Shown: in pieces, positions 25,299-35,519 of the stretch
Position numbering within the stretch: position 1 is the stretch's first letter
Layout of the letters: every line of letters starts with the position of its first letter
Assembly (NCBI RefSeq): GCF_000819845.1
Contig: NZ_CDCG01000002.1
Coordinates: 127,203 to 191,202, forward strand
Length of the DNA: 64,000 nt
Origin: Aeromonas enteropelogenes
GTDB lineage: Bacteria; Pseudomonadota; Gammaproteobacteria; Enterobacterales; Aeromonadaceae
Reading direction: 5' to 3'
Notes under the pieces: generated by a model
Told to the model about the DNA's origin: nothing
Databases searched by the model: none
What the model saw: only the letters and a program-made list of their open reading frames with translations
Position numbers and translations under genes: made by a program

Positions 25299-25976
25299 CT
25301 AGTCGAAAATAATCTTCTCATTATGAACCCACACTGCAACTTCAATTCTTGAATGAAGATTTAATTTTTTAAGAATGTTTTTTACATGAACTTTAACTGT
25401 TCCTTCAGAAATAAATAAACGTCTTGATATAACCTTATTAGGCAAGCCTTGAGCAATAAATTTCAAAACATCTATTTCGCGATGGCTTAACACTTGGAGA
25501 TTTTTGTCTTTAAGGCGGTTTTTTCTTCTTGACTGCATACTTTCAATAAGGATTGCAGTTAGTTTTGGGCTTATCACAAGCTTTCCCATGCACGCCTGTT
25601 CAATCGAGCTAATCAGGTCTTCAGGTTCCATGTCTTTGAGTAGATAACCATCTGCTCCAGCAAGTATAGCATCCGAAACATCATCTTCATAATCTGATAC
25701 TGTGAAGATTACGATTCTGCTAGATACATTATGCGCTCGTAATGACTTTAATGTGTCTATACCACTAAACTCAGGCATATTAAGATCTAACAAAATTAAG
25801 TCAGGTTCATAATCTAATGCTAGCTGAACACCATCTTGTCCTGTACTGGCTTCAGCTACAATAGTTAAAAAGGGATTTGTACGTAAAAGTTGCTTAATCC
25901 CGCTCCGTAGGACAGGATGATCATCAATTAGTAAAATTGAAAAAACATCTGCGTTGGTTGTTAAAGCTTTTTCCAT
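25299..25976 (-). CDS. NarL-like response regulator paired with the NarX-like kinase
   Basis: A 225-residue regulator with a receiver domain (LIDDHPVLRSGIKQLL, phospho-acceptor in LILLDLNMPEFSG, LLKDMEPEDL) and a NarL-type helix-turn-helix (LPNKVISRRLFISEGTVKVHVKNILKKLNLHSRIEVAVWVH). The DNA-recognition helix matches NarL/NarP closely. It starts 9 bp after the NarX-like kinase gene and is clearly its operon partner, so it should control narK-narGHJI according to nitrate. It is similar throughout to the regulator at 18401-19072, pointing to a duplication within the cluster. Confidence 0.88.
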   Translation of the reverse strand: MEKALTTNADVFSILLIDDHPVLRSGIKQLLRTNPFLTIVAEASTGQDGVQLALDYEPDLILLDLNMPEFSGIDTLKSLRAHNVSSRIVIFTVSDYEDDVSDAILAGADGYLLKDMEPEDLISSIEQACMGKLVISPKLTAILIESMQSRRKNRLKDKNLQVLSHREIDVLKFIAQGLPNKVISRRLFISEGTVKVHVKNILKKLNLHSRIEVAVWVHNEKIIFD

Positions 25977-25985
25977 GTGTGTTCC

Positions 25986-27776
25986 TCAAACTACGTGAAG
26001 ATCAATTTTCACTTGCGTCCGTTCATTAATGAATGAAATATTTTCTGATTTTAGAAAAACAACTAAGCTCGATATTGAATCCTCGAACTCAGCTTCACCC
26101 TTCAGGATGATAATGACATATTCAGCTAGGGATTTTATATGCAGCTCAATCCGTGATGGAGGCATACTTATCCTTAAACATTCGAATAATTTATTGAAGA
26201 AGTTCAGTATGAGTATTTCCTGCTCATGCGAATAGTCTTCATAAAAATCTTTATATTCCAACCTAATGTTAAAACCATATGTGTCATTAAATATTGCTAT
26301 CGCATCTTTTAATAAAATTAACGTTTCGATTTTCTTATATGGAATTCTAAAAGTAGAAATTAGTTTTCTGATGTTTGAGTAAGCTTCATTTAACTCACAC
26401 CTCATCTCTGAAACATTATCAACCTGAGAAGAACTAATGATGATTGGATCCCTTTGAAGAAGGCTAATCTTTATCTTTAAGTATGATAAAGACTGTGCTA
26501 TCGAATCATGAAGTGTTTGAGCAATTGTGTTTCTTTCTTTAAATAATAATAGTTGTTGTTGTTGTTGCTCTTTGTAGTAAAGAGATAAGGATTGAGACAG
26601 CAAGTTGCAAAATGCAAATATTAATTGTTCTGTATCATGTAATATAGTGACTTCATTTGAAAAGAAAAATTCTATGTAACCATAATCATTATGCGCATCT
26701 CCAATGTTCCATAACCTATTATTATATTCACTCTCAATAGGGGATGTGACATCTGCATTATTAATACATAATGAGCAACGCATAGAGGCACAATGTAATG
26801 GCCTCACGTTCTCACCAAAGGTGTATAAATGTTTGACCGAATTTTTATGTTGATCATGAATATATACTTTTATTTTTCCAGCCCCAGTGTATCCGATTAA
26901 TTCTTTCATGAAAGGAGCTAAAACTTTGCAGTTGAATTCTTGATTTTGAAATAATCTACAACTGCGATAAAGGAATTCTAAATGCAAATTCTGCAAGTTA
27001 AGTTTATGCGTTTTTTCAGCTACCATCTGTTCCAGATCGCTGTAGGTATGCTTAACAACCTCTGACATATTGTTTAATGCATTGCCAAGCTGCCACATCT
27101 CATCGCGGTAATCATGTGATTCAGAATCAAATTTTGAACTAAAATCACCATGCTGAATGTTTTTAGCCATTAACAATAATTTTGACCACGGTCTAAAGAA
27201 ACGCTTATTTAAGCTATAAATTGCGATGAAGGAAAACAATATAACAATTAAAGAAGATGCTTTTTGAAGGCCATTAATCACTACGATCTTAGATTCTGTT
27301 TTGTTCTCAATGCTTTTGATTATCTTCTGTAGCAAACTAATAAACTCTTTAGAGCGGTTAATGCTTAATGGTGTTGCTACATCACCAGATTTTAAGTGGG
27401 AAAGAATGTTTTTTAATTTTGGATCCCACAAACTGTTGAGTTGTATGTATTCTTTATTAAGGTTGTGCTTTTCAGCCGTGTTAATAAAAAAAGGATCATG
27501 CAGAATTGATTCAACGCTATTAACCGCTTGCACTTTTTCATCAACAGACAGTGTTCCTGAGAGGAGTGCATAGACTTTCATTCTAATTGAACCAATACTA
27601 TTTATCACATATGCATTCCCTTGGATGCTTGATGACAAATAAATCGATGCACTCATATTAAATATAGATATGAGGCATAGTGTACATATAATTGACGTTA
27701 TAGAAATTGTAATAGACAGTTTCTTCCAATACTTCAATAGTATGTTCACGAATTTGACACTTCCTAAGATTGTCAC
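25986..27776 (-). CDS. NarX-like nitrate/nitrite sensor with degenerate ATPase domain
   Basis: Membrane sensor of 596 residues, the length of NarX. Helix 1 leads into a periplasmic domain with the P-box for nitrate binding (VINSIGSIRMKVYALL). A second helix near 175-195, a HAMP region and a central Cys-containing module (CASMRCSLC) follow. The phospho-acceptor box RNTIAQTLHDSIAQSLSYLK is intact. The region that should bind ATP (last 100 residues) lacks the N-box (the expected EALSNALKHS position reads NFFNKLFECLRIS), the DNGxG box and the glycine-rich G2. As read, it cannot be an ordinary kinase; it may act as a phosphatase or work with another kinase. It is divergent from narK. Confidence 0.82.
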   Translation of the reverse strand: MTILGSVKFVNILLKYWKKLSITISITSIICTLCLISIFNMSASIYLSSSIQGNAYVINSIGSIRMKVYALLSGTLSVDEKVQAVNSVESILHDPFFINTAEKHNLNKEYIQLNSLWDPKLKNILSHLKSGDVATPLSINRSKEFISLLQKIIKSIENKTESKIVVINGLQKASSLIVILFSFIAIYSLNKRFFRPWSKLLLMAKNIQHGDFSSKFDSESHDYRDEMWQLGNALNNMSEVVKHTYSDLEQMVAEKTHKLNLQNLHLEFLYRSCRLFQNQEFNCKVLAPFMKELIGYTGAGKIKVYIHDQHKNSVKHLYTFGENVRPLHCASMRCSLCINNADVTSPIESEYNNRLWNIGDAHNDYGYIEFFFSNEVTILHDTEQLIFAFCNLLSQSLSLYYKEQQQQQLLLFKERNTIAQTLHDSIAQSLSYLKIKISLLQRDPIIISSSQVDNVSEMRCELNEAYSNIRKLISTFRIPYKKIETLILLKDAIAIFNDTYGFNIRLEYKDFYEDYSHEQEILILNFFNKLFECLRISMPPSRIELHIKSLAEYVIIILKGEAEFEDSISSLVVFLKSENISFINERTQVKIDLHVV

Positions 27777-27977
27777 TACTGATGTTTATACCTTTTAGAT
27801 ACCCTAATAAAAATACCTCAAAGTAAATACCTACAATATTCCAGACATTAGCCAGCTCATGATAAAGAAAGTCTTGTTGAAGCTAAGTGCATGATTTTGT
27901 TGTGGTTAATCTCAACCCGCCCCCCCCTGTAGTAGGTAGTTATCGAAATATTCATCATTTGTAATACATATGTTCAG

Positions 27978-27991
27978 TTGATCTAAGTCAA
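27978..27991 (+). promoter_or_regulatory. FNR/Anr box upstream of narK
   Basis: TTGATCTAAGTCAA matches the FNR consensus TTGAT-N4-ATCAA with one mismatch. Its centre is about 70 bp before the narK ATG, a position compatible with class II activation at -41.5. Confidence 0.6.
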
Positions 27992-28055
27992 TAAAAAATA
28001 TCCATTTAAATTGTTTATTGGAAATTGTGTACCCCAACACTAACCGGTGAGCAAA

Positions 28056-29471
28056 ATGTCCATATATCAAAAATACAAAGATGGATGTGAAGACAGTCAC
28101 ACAAATAAAAGAAATAACAGCAAAACGCTCGTTGACTGGAATCCTGATGACAAGTGCTTTTGGATTGAGAATGGTTCTCATATTGCCAGAAGAAACCTAC
28201 TGATATCTATCCCTTGTCTACTGATCTCATTCTCTGTGTGGATGATATTCAGCGTAGTAGCAATGAACTTGCCTTTAGCTGGTTTCACCTTTACAACAGA
28301 CCAGCTGTTTCTGCTGACTGCACTCCCGTCACTTACTGGAGCTTTAGGACGGATTCCTTACTCATTTGTGATCCCAGTTTTTGGTGGCCGGAGATGGACA
28401 GCATTCAGTACCTTGTTGCTTATGATACCTATGTCATGGTTGACCATTGCATTGCAAGACACCACAACGCCGTATTCAACATTTCTAATAATCTCTTTGT
28501 TATGTGGGTTTGGTGGTGCCAACTTTGCATCTAGTATGGCTAACATCAGCTTGTTTTATCCAAAAACTCAACAAGGAAAGGCTCTTGGTTTAAATGGGGG
28601 GCTAGGTAACTTGGGTGTCAGTGTCATGCAGATGCTTGTACCTATCGTAATTTCTGTAAATATCTTTGGCCCTTTCGGTTTAGGTCAAGGAAATCCTGAT
28701 GCATCAATATGGCTCAGCAATGCACCCTTAATATGGATGCCAGTAATATTGATATTGAGTATTGCAGCGTGGCATTTTATGAATGATATTGCAGCACCCA
28801 AAGCCTCGTTTAAAGAGCAATGGGTAGTGTTAAAACAAAAACATCTTTGGATTATGAGTGTTTTATATTTGGCTGCCTTTGGTTCATTCATTGGATTCTC
28901 TGCGGGGTTTGCAATGCTCGCTAAAACTCAATTCCCTGATATTGAAATAATGAAATATGCTTTCATAGGGCCATTATTCGGCGCATTGATGAGGCCAGTT
29001 GGTGGCGTTTTATCAGATAAGCTGGGCGGTGTTAAAGTCACCTTTGTTAGCTTTTGCTTAATGGCTACGTTAGTTGCGGTTTTGTTTTCAACTCTTCCAT
29101 CAGATGCAGGGCATGGCAACTTCACCTATTTTCTAGCTGTCTTTATGGCTTTGTTCTCATGCGCAGGAGTTGGGAGTGGTTCTACATTTCAAATGATCGC
29201 CGTTTTGTTTAGGGGGATGATGATAAAAAGGAATCTACAGCGATATGATTCAGAAGCTCAAGCCTTAAAAAAATCAGCAAATGATACAGCAACAGCATTA
29301 GGGTTCATCTCAGCAATAGGTGCAATTGGTGGTTTCTTTATTCCAAACGCATTCGGCTTATCAATAGCTCTCAGCGGAACACCAATTAATGCGATGAAAG
29401 CTTTTTTAGTCTTCTATGTTATTTGTGGGCTAATAACATGGTTTGTATATGGAAAAGAACTCAATAAATAG
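28056..29471 (+). CDS. narK: Nitrate/nitrite transporter NarK
   Basis: Major facilitator of the nitrate-nitrite porter family that brings nitrate in for NarGHI and exports nitrite. It has about twelve membrane helices. The two family signatures are visible: GFGGANFASSMANISLFYPKTQQGKALGLNGGLGNLGVS and, in the second half, GSGSTFQMIAVLF with GFISAIGAIGGFFIP. At 471 residues it is NarK-like rather than the double NarK1-NarK2 fusion. The frame can start at GTG 28047, but ATG 28056 has GGTGAG 5 bp upstream. It leads the narKGHJI operon with only 38 bp before narG. A likely FNR box precedes it. Confidence 0.93.
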   Translation: MSIYQKYKDGCEDSHTNKRNNSKTLVDWNPDDKCFWIENGSHIARRNLLISIPCLLISFSVWMIFSVVAMNLPLAGFTFTTDQLFLLTALPSLTGALGRIPYSFVIPVFGGRRWTAFSTLLLMIPMSWLTIALQDTTTPYSTFLIISLLCGFGGANFASSMANISLFYPKTQQGKALGLNGGLGNLGVSVMQMLVPIVISVNIFGPFGLGQGNPDASIWLSNAPLIWMPVILILSIAAWHFMNDIAAPKASFKEQWVVLKQKHLWIMSVLYLAAFGSFIGFSAGFAMLAKTQFPDIEIMKYAFIGPLFGALMRPVGGVLSDKLGGVKVTFVSFCLMATLVAVLFSTLPSDAGHGNFTYFLAVFMALFSCAGVGSGSTFQMIAVLFRGMMIKRNLQRYDSEAQALKKSANDTATALGFISAIGAIGGFFIPNAFGLSIALSGTPINAMKAFLVFYVICGLITWFVYGKELNK

Positions 29472-29509
29472 AATGTTACTATTAATGCATATGCATATGG
29501 AGCAGTAAA

Positions 29510-32500
29510 ATGAGCAAGTTTCTTGACAGGTTTAACTATTTAAAGACATTAGGTGAAAAGTTTTCTGGTGAACACGGCCAAACGTACAATACGAACAGAG
29601 ATTGGGAAGATGGTTACAGAGACCGCTGGCAACATGACAAAATTGTACGCTCAACACATGGCGTGAACTGTACTGGTTCATGTAGTTGGAAAATCTATGT
29701 AAAAAACGGCTTGGTTACATGGGAAACGCAGCAAACTGATTACCCTAGGACAAGGCCAGATCTCCCAAACCATGAGCCTCGCGGCTGCCCAAGAGGGGCA
29801 AGCTACTCGTGGTATCTGTACAGCGCCAATCGACTGAAGTACCCAATGGTCAGGAAAGCGTTGATTGAGCTTTGGCGAGACGCAAAAAGTAAGCACAAAG
29901 ACCCTGTTCTAGCATGGGGTGCGATTGCTTCCGATCAGAATGTATCCAAAAAGTATAAGGCTGCCCGAGGTAGAGGCGGTTTTGTTCGTAGCACCTGGAA
30001 TGAAGTTAATGAGATCATTGGAGCGGCAAACGTTTACACCGTAAAAGAGCACGGCCCAGATCGCGTTGTTGGCTTCTCACCAATTCCAGCGATGTCTATG
30101 GTTTCCTATGCCGCAGGTGCAAGATATTTATCGCTCATCGGTGGCTCTTGCCTTAGCTTCTATGACTGGTATTGTGATCTTCCTCCCGCATCACCGATGA
30201 CTTGGGGAGAGCAAACAGACGTACCAGAGTCAGCAGATTGGTACAACTCCTCATACATCATAGCCTGGGGCTCAAATATTCCTCAGACTCGTACTCCTGA
30301 TGCTCACTTCTTTACTGAAGTTAGATACAAAGGCACCAAAACTGTCGCCATAACTCCAGATTATGCTGAAGTAGCTAAGCTTTGTGATCACTGGCTTAAC
30401 CCCAAACAAGGTACAGACAGCGCGTTAGCATTGGCTATGGGCCATGTCATTTTGAACGAGTTCCACGTTCAACATAAAAATGAATATTTTGTTAGTTACG
30501 CAAGGAAATATACCGATTTTCCGATGTTGGTCAGATTGACCAAACGACCAGATGGTAGCTATGAAGCAGGACGCTTCCTGAGAGCATCAGATTTGGTCAA
30601 TAACATAGGTGAACAGAACAACCCTGAATGGAAGACCATAGCGATTGATGAGGTTTCTGGTGATCTGGTCGCGCCACAAGGGTCGATTGGCTATAGATGG
30701 GGAGAGGATGGAAAGTGGAATCTTGAAGAGACCGCTGGGCAGTCCAAGACACCAGTCACTTTGTCTGTTGGAATAAAGGAACCTCAACATTTAGTTGAGG
30801 TGGCTTTCCCATATTTTGGTGGATTGGAAAGTGAGCATTTCACACCTGTTGAATTAGAAGAAGTTATCAGAAGAAAAATTCCAGCTAAATCCATCGTGTT
30901 GGCAGATGGAAGCCAAGAATTTGTGACCACCGTCTACGATCTCACCGTGGCTAACTATGGTGTAGAAAGAGGGTTTGATGACCCTAGCAGCGCACATACC
31001 TATAAGGAAGTGAAGGCATATTCACCCGCTTGGGCAGAAAAAATAACGGGTGTACCACAAGATGAGATTATCCGCATCGCTCGTGAGTTTGCTGACAATG
31101 CAGCCAAAACACATGGGCGCTCAATGATCATCGTTGGTGCAGGCATGAACCACTGGTATCACATGGATATGAATTACCGTGGTTTGATTAACATGCTGGT
31201 ATTCTGTGGTTGCGTAGGACAGAGCGGTGGTGGATGGGCTCACTACGTAGGGCAAGAGAAGCTTCGTCCCCAGACGGGCTGGCAACCGTTGGCATTTGGC
31301 CTAGATTGGCAAAAGCCTCCACGCCACATGAATGGGACGTCTTTCTTCTATAACCACTCTAGTCAATGGCGATATGAGAAGTTAGATGCCCAAGAATTGC
31401 TTTCACCTTTAGCTGATGCAAGTAAATATAGTAAGCATCTCATTGATATGAACGTGAAAGCAGAGCGGCTGGGTTGGCTTCCTTCAAGCCCTCAGCTGAA
31501 TACTAATCCACTGAGTATTGCTGAACAGGCAAAAGCGCTTGGGGTAAGCCCTGTAGAGTTCACGGTTAACTCGCTGAAGGACGGCAGTATTCGTTTTGCT
31601 GCTGAGTGTCCCGAAGATCATTATCCACGCAATATGTTTATTTGGAGATCAAATCTTCTTGGGTCTTCAGGTAAAGGTCATGAATACATGCTCAAGTACC
31701 TGTTGGGCACAGAACATGGCATTCAAGGAAAAGATCTCGGCTCATTCAGTGATAGCAAACCATCTGAAGTTGATTGGAAAGATACCCCAACCCAAGGCAA
31801 GCTTGATCTCGTTGTGACTCTAGATTTTCGGATGTCGAGTACCTGTCTGTTTTCAGACATCGTGTTGCCTACTGCAACCTGGTATGAAAAAGATGATATG
31901 AATACCTCGGATATGCATCCATTCATCCATCCATTGTCAGCAGCTGTAGATCCAGCCTGGGAAGCAAAATCCGACTGGGAAATTTATAAGGCAATTGCAA
32001 AAGCGTTTTCTGAGCTCTGTAAAGGACATCTTGGCGTTGAAACCGATGTGGTTACATTGCCAATGCAGCATGACTCTCCAGCAGAAATAGCCCAAGCGTT
32101 TGAAGTAAAAGACTGGAAATTGGGTGAATGTGATCTCATTCCAGGAAAAACTGCACCACATATAATGACCGTTGAGCGCGATTATCCTAACACCTACGCA
32201 AGATTTACATCGTTAGGTCCACTCCTTGATAAGCAAGGAAATGGTGGCAAGGGTATTAATTGGAACACAGAAACCGAAGTAGACCTTCTTAAAAAACTTA
32301 ACTACACACACCATGATGGCGCGAATGCTGGACGGCCAAAGATTGACACTGCAATTGATGCGGCTGAAGTAATTCTTACTTTAGCCCCAGAGACTAATGG
32401 TCATGTGGCTGTTAAGGCTTGGAATGCATTAAGTAAGCTGACTGGCCGAGAACATGCACATCTTGCTATCAACAAGGAAGAGGAAAAAATTCGTTTCCGT

Positions 32501-33274
32501 GACATTCAGGCTCAGCCGAGAAAAATCATATCTAGCCCAACATGGTCTGGTTTGGAAGACGAGCATGTCTCGTATAACGCAGGTTATACAAACGTTCATG
32601 AGCTAATTCCATGGCGAACCATTACTGGTCGTCAACAGCTGTATCAGGATCACCAATGGATGCGTGATTTTGGCGAAAGTCTCATTTCATATCGACCACC
32701 AATCAATACCCAGACTATTAAAAATATTATGGGTAAGAAGGGTAACGGTAACAAAGAGAAAGCTCTGAACTGGATCACTCCGCACCAGAAATGGGGTATC
32801 CACTCAACATACAGCGAAAACTTGTTGATGCTTACACTGTCTCGGGGTGGGCCAATTGTTTGGATAAGTGAAGATGATGCTAAAGATCTAAAAATTGAGG
32901 ATAACGACTGGATAGAGGCATTTAATATCAATGGTTCATTAACTGCTCGTGCAGTGGTGAGTCAGCGCGTCCCTGCTGGAATGGTAATGATGTATCACGC
33001 TCAAGAGCGCCTGGTGAATATTCCAGGCTCCGAAATAACAGGACAACGTGGTGGGATTCATAACTCCGTTACTCGTGTCTGCCCTAAACCAACTCATATG
33101 ATTGGCGGATATGCACATCAGGCTTATGGGTTCAACTATTATGGCACAGTGGGCTCTAACCGTGATGAGTTTGTTGTCGTCCGCCGCATGAATCAGGTTA
33201 AATGGCTTGATGACGAAAATAATGACTATACACAGGCTGACAATATGTACAGTAACAAGGCAGGGGAGAAGTAA
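29510..33274 (+). CDS. narG: Respiratory nitrate reductase alpha subunit NarG
   Basis: Catalytic subunit of the cytoplasm-facing membrane nitrate reductase. It binds Mo-bisMGD and the FS0 [4Fe-4S] cluster and reduces nitrate to nitrite. The N-terminal SKFLDRFNYLKTLGEKF is the vestigial Tat-like segment. The cluster motif with a histidine ligand is HGVNCTGSCSWK, then PRGCPRG. The Mo-coordinating aspartate is in FYDWYCDLPPASP (near residue 220). The 1254-residue length equals that of functional NarG, and the C-terminal RGGIHNSVTRVCPKPTHM region is conserved. narH follows after 2 bp. Several AT-rich codons distinguish it from the GC-rich backbone. Confidence 0.97.
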   Translation: MSKFLDRFNYLKTLGEKFSGEHGQTYNTNRDWEDGYRDRWQHDKIVRSTHGVNCTGSCSWKIYVKNGLVTWETQQTDYPRTRPDLPNHEPRGCPRGASYSWYLYSANRLKYPMVRKALIELWRDAKSKHKDPVLAWGAIASDQNVSKKYKAARGRGGFVRSTWNEVNEIIGAANVYTVKEHGPDRVVGFSPIPAMSMVSYAAGARYLSLIGGSCLSFYDWYCDLPPASPMTWGEQTDVPESADWYNSSYIIAWGSNIPQTRTPDAHFFTEVRYKGTKTVAITPDYAEVAKLCDHWLNPKQGTDSALALAMGHVILNEFHVQHKNEYFVSYARKYTDFPMLVRLTKRPDGSYEAGRFLRASDLVNNIGEQNNPEWKTIAIDEVSGDLVAPQGSIGYRWGEDGKWNLEETAGQSKTPVTLSVGIKEPQHLVEVAFPYFGGLESEHFTPVELEEVIRRKIPAKSIVLADGSQEFVTTVYDLTVANYGVERGFDDPSSAHTYKEVKAYSPAWAEKITGVPQDEIIRIAREFADNAAKTHGRSMIIVGAGMNHWYHMDMNYRGLINMLVFCGCVGQSGGGWAHYVGQEKLRPQTGWQPLAFGLDWQKPPRHMNGTSFFYNHSSQWRYEKLDAQELLSPLADASKYSKHLIDMNVKAERLGWLPSSPQLNTNPLSIAEQAKALGVSPVEFTVNSLKDGSIRFAAECPEDHYPRNMFIWRSNLLGSSGKGHEYMLKYLLGTEHGIQGKDLGSFSDSKPSEVDWKDTPTQGKLDLVVTLDFRMSSTCLFSDIVLPTATWYEKDDMNTSDMHPFIHPLSAAVDPAWEAKSDWEIYKAIAKAFSELCKGHLGVETDVVTLPMQHDSPAEIAQAFEVKDWKLGECDLIPGKTAPHIMTVERDYPNTYARFTSLGPLLDKQGNGGKGINWNTETEVDLLKKLNYTHHDGANAGRPKIDTAIDAAEVILTLAPETNGHVAVKAWNALSKLTGREHAHLAINKEEEKIRFRDIQAQPRKIISSPTWSGLEDEHVSYNAGYTNVHELIPWRTITGRQQLYQDHQWMRDFGESLISYRPPINTQTIKNIMGKKGNGNKEKALNWITPHQKWGIHSTYSENLLMLTLSRGGPIVWISEDDAKDLKIEDNDWIEAFNINGSLTARAVVSQRVPAGMVMMYHAQERLVNIPGSEITGQRGGIHNSVTRVCPKPTHMIGGYAHQAYGFNYYGTVGSNRDEFVVVRRMNQVKWLDDENNDYTQADNMYSNKAGEK

Positions 33275-33276
33275 AA

Positions 33277-34815
33277 ATGAAAATTCGTGCGCAAATTGGA
33301 ATGGTGCTAAACCTCGATAAATGCATCGGATGTCATACTTGCTCTGTTACTTGTAAGAACGTATGGACAAGTCGCGAGGGAATGGAATACGCCTGGTTTA
33401 ATAACGTAGAAAGCAAGCCAGGCGTGGGCTATCCAAACGATTGGGAAAACCAGGATAAATGGAAGGGTGGCTGGGTTCGAAATATCAATGGAAAAATCGT
33501 TCCAAGAATGGGTAACCGGATTGGCGTTTTAGCCAAGATTTTTAACAACCCTGACATGCCGACTATTGATGACTATTATGAGCCTTTCACCTTTGACTAT
33601 GAGCATTTACATAATGCTAAACAAGGTGCGCATCAGCCAATAGCACGTCCACGTTCACTGATCACTGGTCAACGTATGGACAAGATCAACAATGGCCCAA
33701 ACTGGGAAGAAATCTTGGGCGGGGAATTCACTAAGCGTTCACAAGACTACAATTTCAACCACATCCAAAAGGAGATGTATGGACAGTTTGAAAATACGTT
33801 CATGATGTATCTCCCTCGGCTTTGTGAGCATTGCTTGAATCCTGCATGTGTGGCTACTTGCCCTAGTGGGGCAATATATAAACGTGAAGAAGATGGCATT
33901 GTCCTTATTGACCAAGACAAATGTCGTGGTTGGCGTATGTGTCTTACTGGTTGCCCCTACAAGAAGATTTACTTTAACTGGAAAAGTGGTAAATCTGAAA
34001 AATGTATCTTCTGCTACCCCAGAATTGAGTCTGGTCAACCAACCGTCTGCTCTGAAACATGTGTAGGACGAATTAGATATCTGGGAGTAATCCTTTATGA
34101 TGCAGATCGTATTGAGCAAGCAGCATCAACTGAAAATGACAAGGATTTATACAACAAGCAGTTGGAGATTTTCTTAAATCCACATGATCCTGCTATCATT
34201 GAAGAAGCCTTAAAGCAAGGCATCACTCAAAATGTTCTAGATGCTGCTCAGAAGTCACCTGTGTACAAGATGGCGATGGAATGGAAGCTTGCACTCCCAT
34301 TACACCCAGAGTATCGCACGTTACCGATGGTATGGTATGTACCACCTCTTTCCCCTATCCAATCAGCCAAAGATGCAGGCTATTTAGGTGATGATGGTGT
34401 TCTACCAGATATTTCTAGCTTGCGAATTCCTTTACAGTATTTGGCGAATCTGTTGACCGCTGGCGATATAGCACCTGTTAAGAGTGCACTGAATCGTATG
34501 TTGGCAATGCGTCATTATAAGCGAGCTGAAACTGTAGATAAAAAGGTGGATACCAGCGCATTAGAGCAGGTTGGTTTAACTGAACACCAAGCGCAGGAAA
34601 TGTATCGTTATTTGGCTATAGCTAACTATGAAGACCGCTTTGTAGTTCCTTCCAGTCATCGCGAGCTAGCACGAGAAGCATTTCCTGAAGCTAAAGGGTG
34701 TGGCTTTAGCTTTGGTGATGGTTGTAAAGGTAGCGACACTAAGTACAACCTGTTTAATAGCCAGAGAATTAATGCCATTAATGTATCTACAAATCCAAGT
34801 GAGGATAAAAAATGA
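33277..34815 (+). CDS. narH: Respiratory nitrate reductase beta subunit NarH
   Basis: Electron-transfer subunit carrying clusters FS1-FS4 between NarI haem and NarG. All four Cys groups are present: CIGCHTCSVTCKNVW, CEHCLNPACVATCPSG, CRGWRMCLTGCPYKK (the Trp that makes this a [3Fe-4S] centre) and CIFCYPR with CSETCVGRIRY. At 512 residues it has the normal length. The ATG follows narG closely with GGAGAAG upstream, and the stop overlaps narJ (ATGA). Confidence 0.97.
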   Translation: MKIRAQIGMVLNLDKCIGCHTCSVTCKNVWTSREGMEYAWFNNVESKPGVGYPNDWENQDKWKGGWVRNINGKIVPRMGNRIGVLAKIFNNPDMPTIDDYYEPFTFDYEHLHNAKQGAHQPIARPRSLITGQRMDKINNGPNWEEILGGEFTKRSQDYNFNHIQKEMYGQFENTFMMYLPRLCEHCLNPACVATCPSGAIYKREEDGIVLIDQDKCRGWRMCLTGCPYKKIYFNWKSGKSEKCIFCYPRIESGQPTVCSETCVGRIRYLGVILYDADRIEQAASTENDKDLYNKQLEIFLNPHDPAIIEEALKQGITQNVLDAAQKSPVYKMAMEWKLALPLHPEYRTLPMVWYVPPLSPIQSAKDAGYLGDDGVLPDISSLRIPLQYLANLLTAGDIAPVKSALNRMLAMRHYKRAETVDKKVDTSALEQVGLTEHQAQEMYRYLAIANYEDRFVVPSSHRELAREAFPEAKGCGFSFGDGCKGSDTKYNLFNSQRINAINVSTNPSEDKK

Positions 34816-35519
34816 AATCTTTAAAGATCATATCAATCCTCTTGGACTACCCAGATATTGATCTGTGGGAAAACAAGGATGAAATCTTTGATTGCATAGC
34901 TGAATGTAATGAGCTGACATCGGCACAAAAATCATCAATATGTGATTTTGTAACATATGCGTTTGATCGTTCTCTACTTTCATTCCAAGAAATATATTGT
35001 GATATCTTCGACCGTGGCCGTTCCACCTCTCTGCTTCTTTTTGAGCATGTTCATGGTGAGTCGCGTGATCGCGGACAAGCAATGGTAGACCTGCTTAAGC
35101 AATATGAAGATGCAGGATTTTCTCTTAACAAAAGAGAATTACCGGATTTTCTTCCTGTTTACTTGGAATACCTTTCAACAAGAAATAACGCTGAAATTAT
35201 AGAGGGGTTGTGTTTTATCACTCCGATCTTGGGGTTGCTTAAAGAGAGGCTACTCAAAAGAGAAAGCAAATATCATGTTCTATTTGGGGTTCTAATTGAT
35301 CTATCCATGACAGAGTACGATAGCGCTCTTATAAGCACACAAGTTATGAAAGAGGCTGATGATGCAACACCCGCTGCGTTAGATGCTGTTTGGGAGGAAG
35401 AGCAGGTGAAGTTTTTAGGAGGAGAATCATGTCCCAGTTCAATTCAATCGATTCATAGCAACCGATTTAAGAATGCAGTCGTACCACAGTACCTTGAAAT
35501 TGGTGAGGCAAACAAATGA
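34812..35519 (+). CDS. narJ: Nitrate reductase assembly chaperone NarJ
   Basis: System-specific chaperone that binds the NarG N-terminus and helps insert the molybdenum cofactor and membrane attachment; it is not part of the final enzyme. The opening [15 protein letters not shown] and the central [19 protein letters not shown] are hallmarks, followed by [14 protein letters not shown]. At 235 residues it is typical. The start overlaps the narH stop and the stop overlaps narI, so the genes are translationally coupled. Confidence 0.96.
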   Translation: MKSLKIISILLDYPDIDLWENKDEIFDCIAECNELTSAQKSSICDFVTYAFDRSLLSFQEIYCDIFDRGRSTSLLLFEHVHGESRDRGQAMVDLLKQYEDAGFSLNKRELPDFLPVYLEYLSTRNNAEIIEGLCFITPILGLLKERLLKRESKYHVLFGVLIDLSMTEYDSALISTQVMKEADDATPAALDAVWEEEQVKFLGGESCPSSIQSIHSNRFKNAVVPQYLEIGEANK

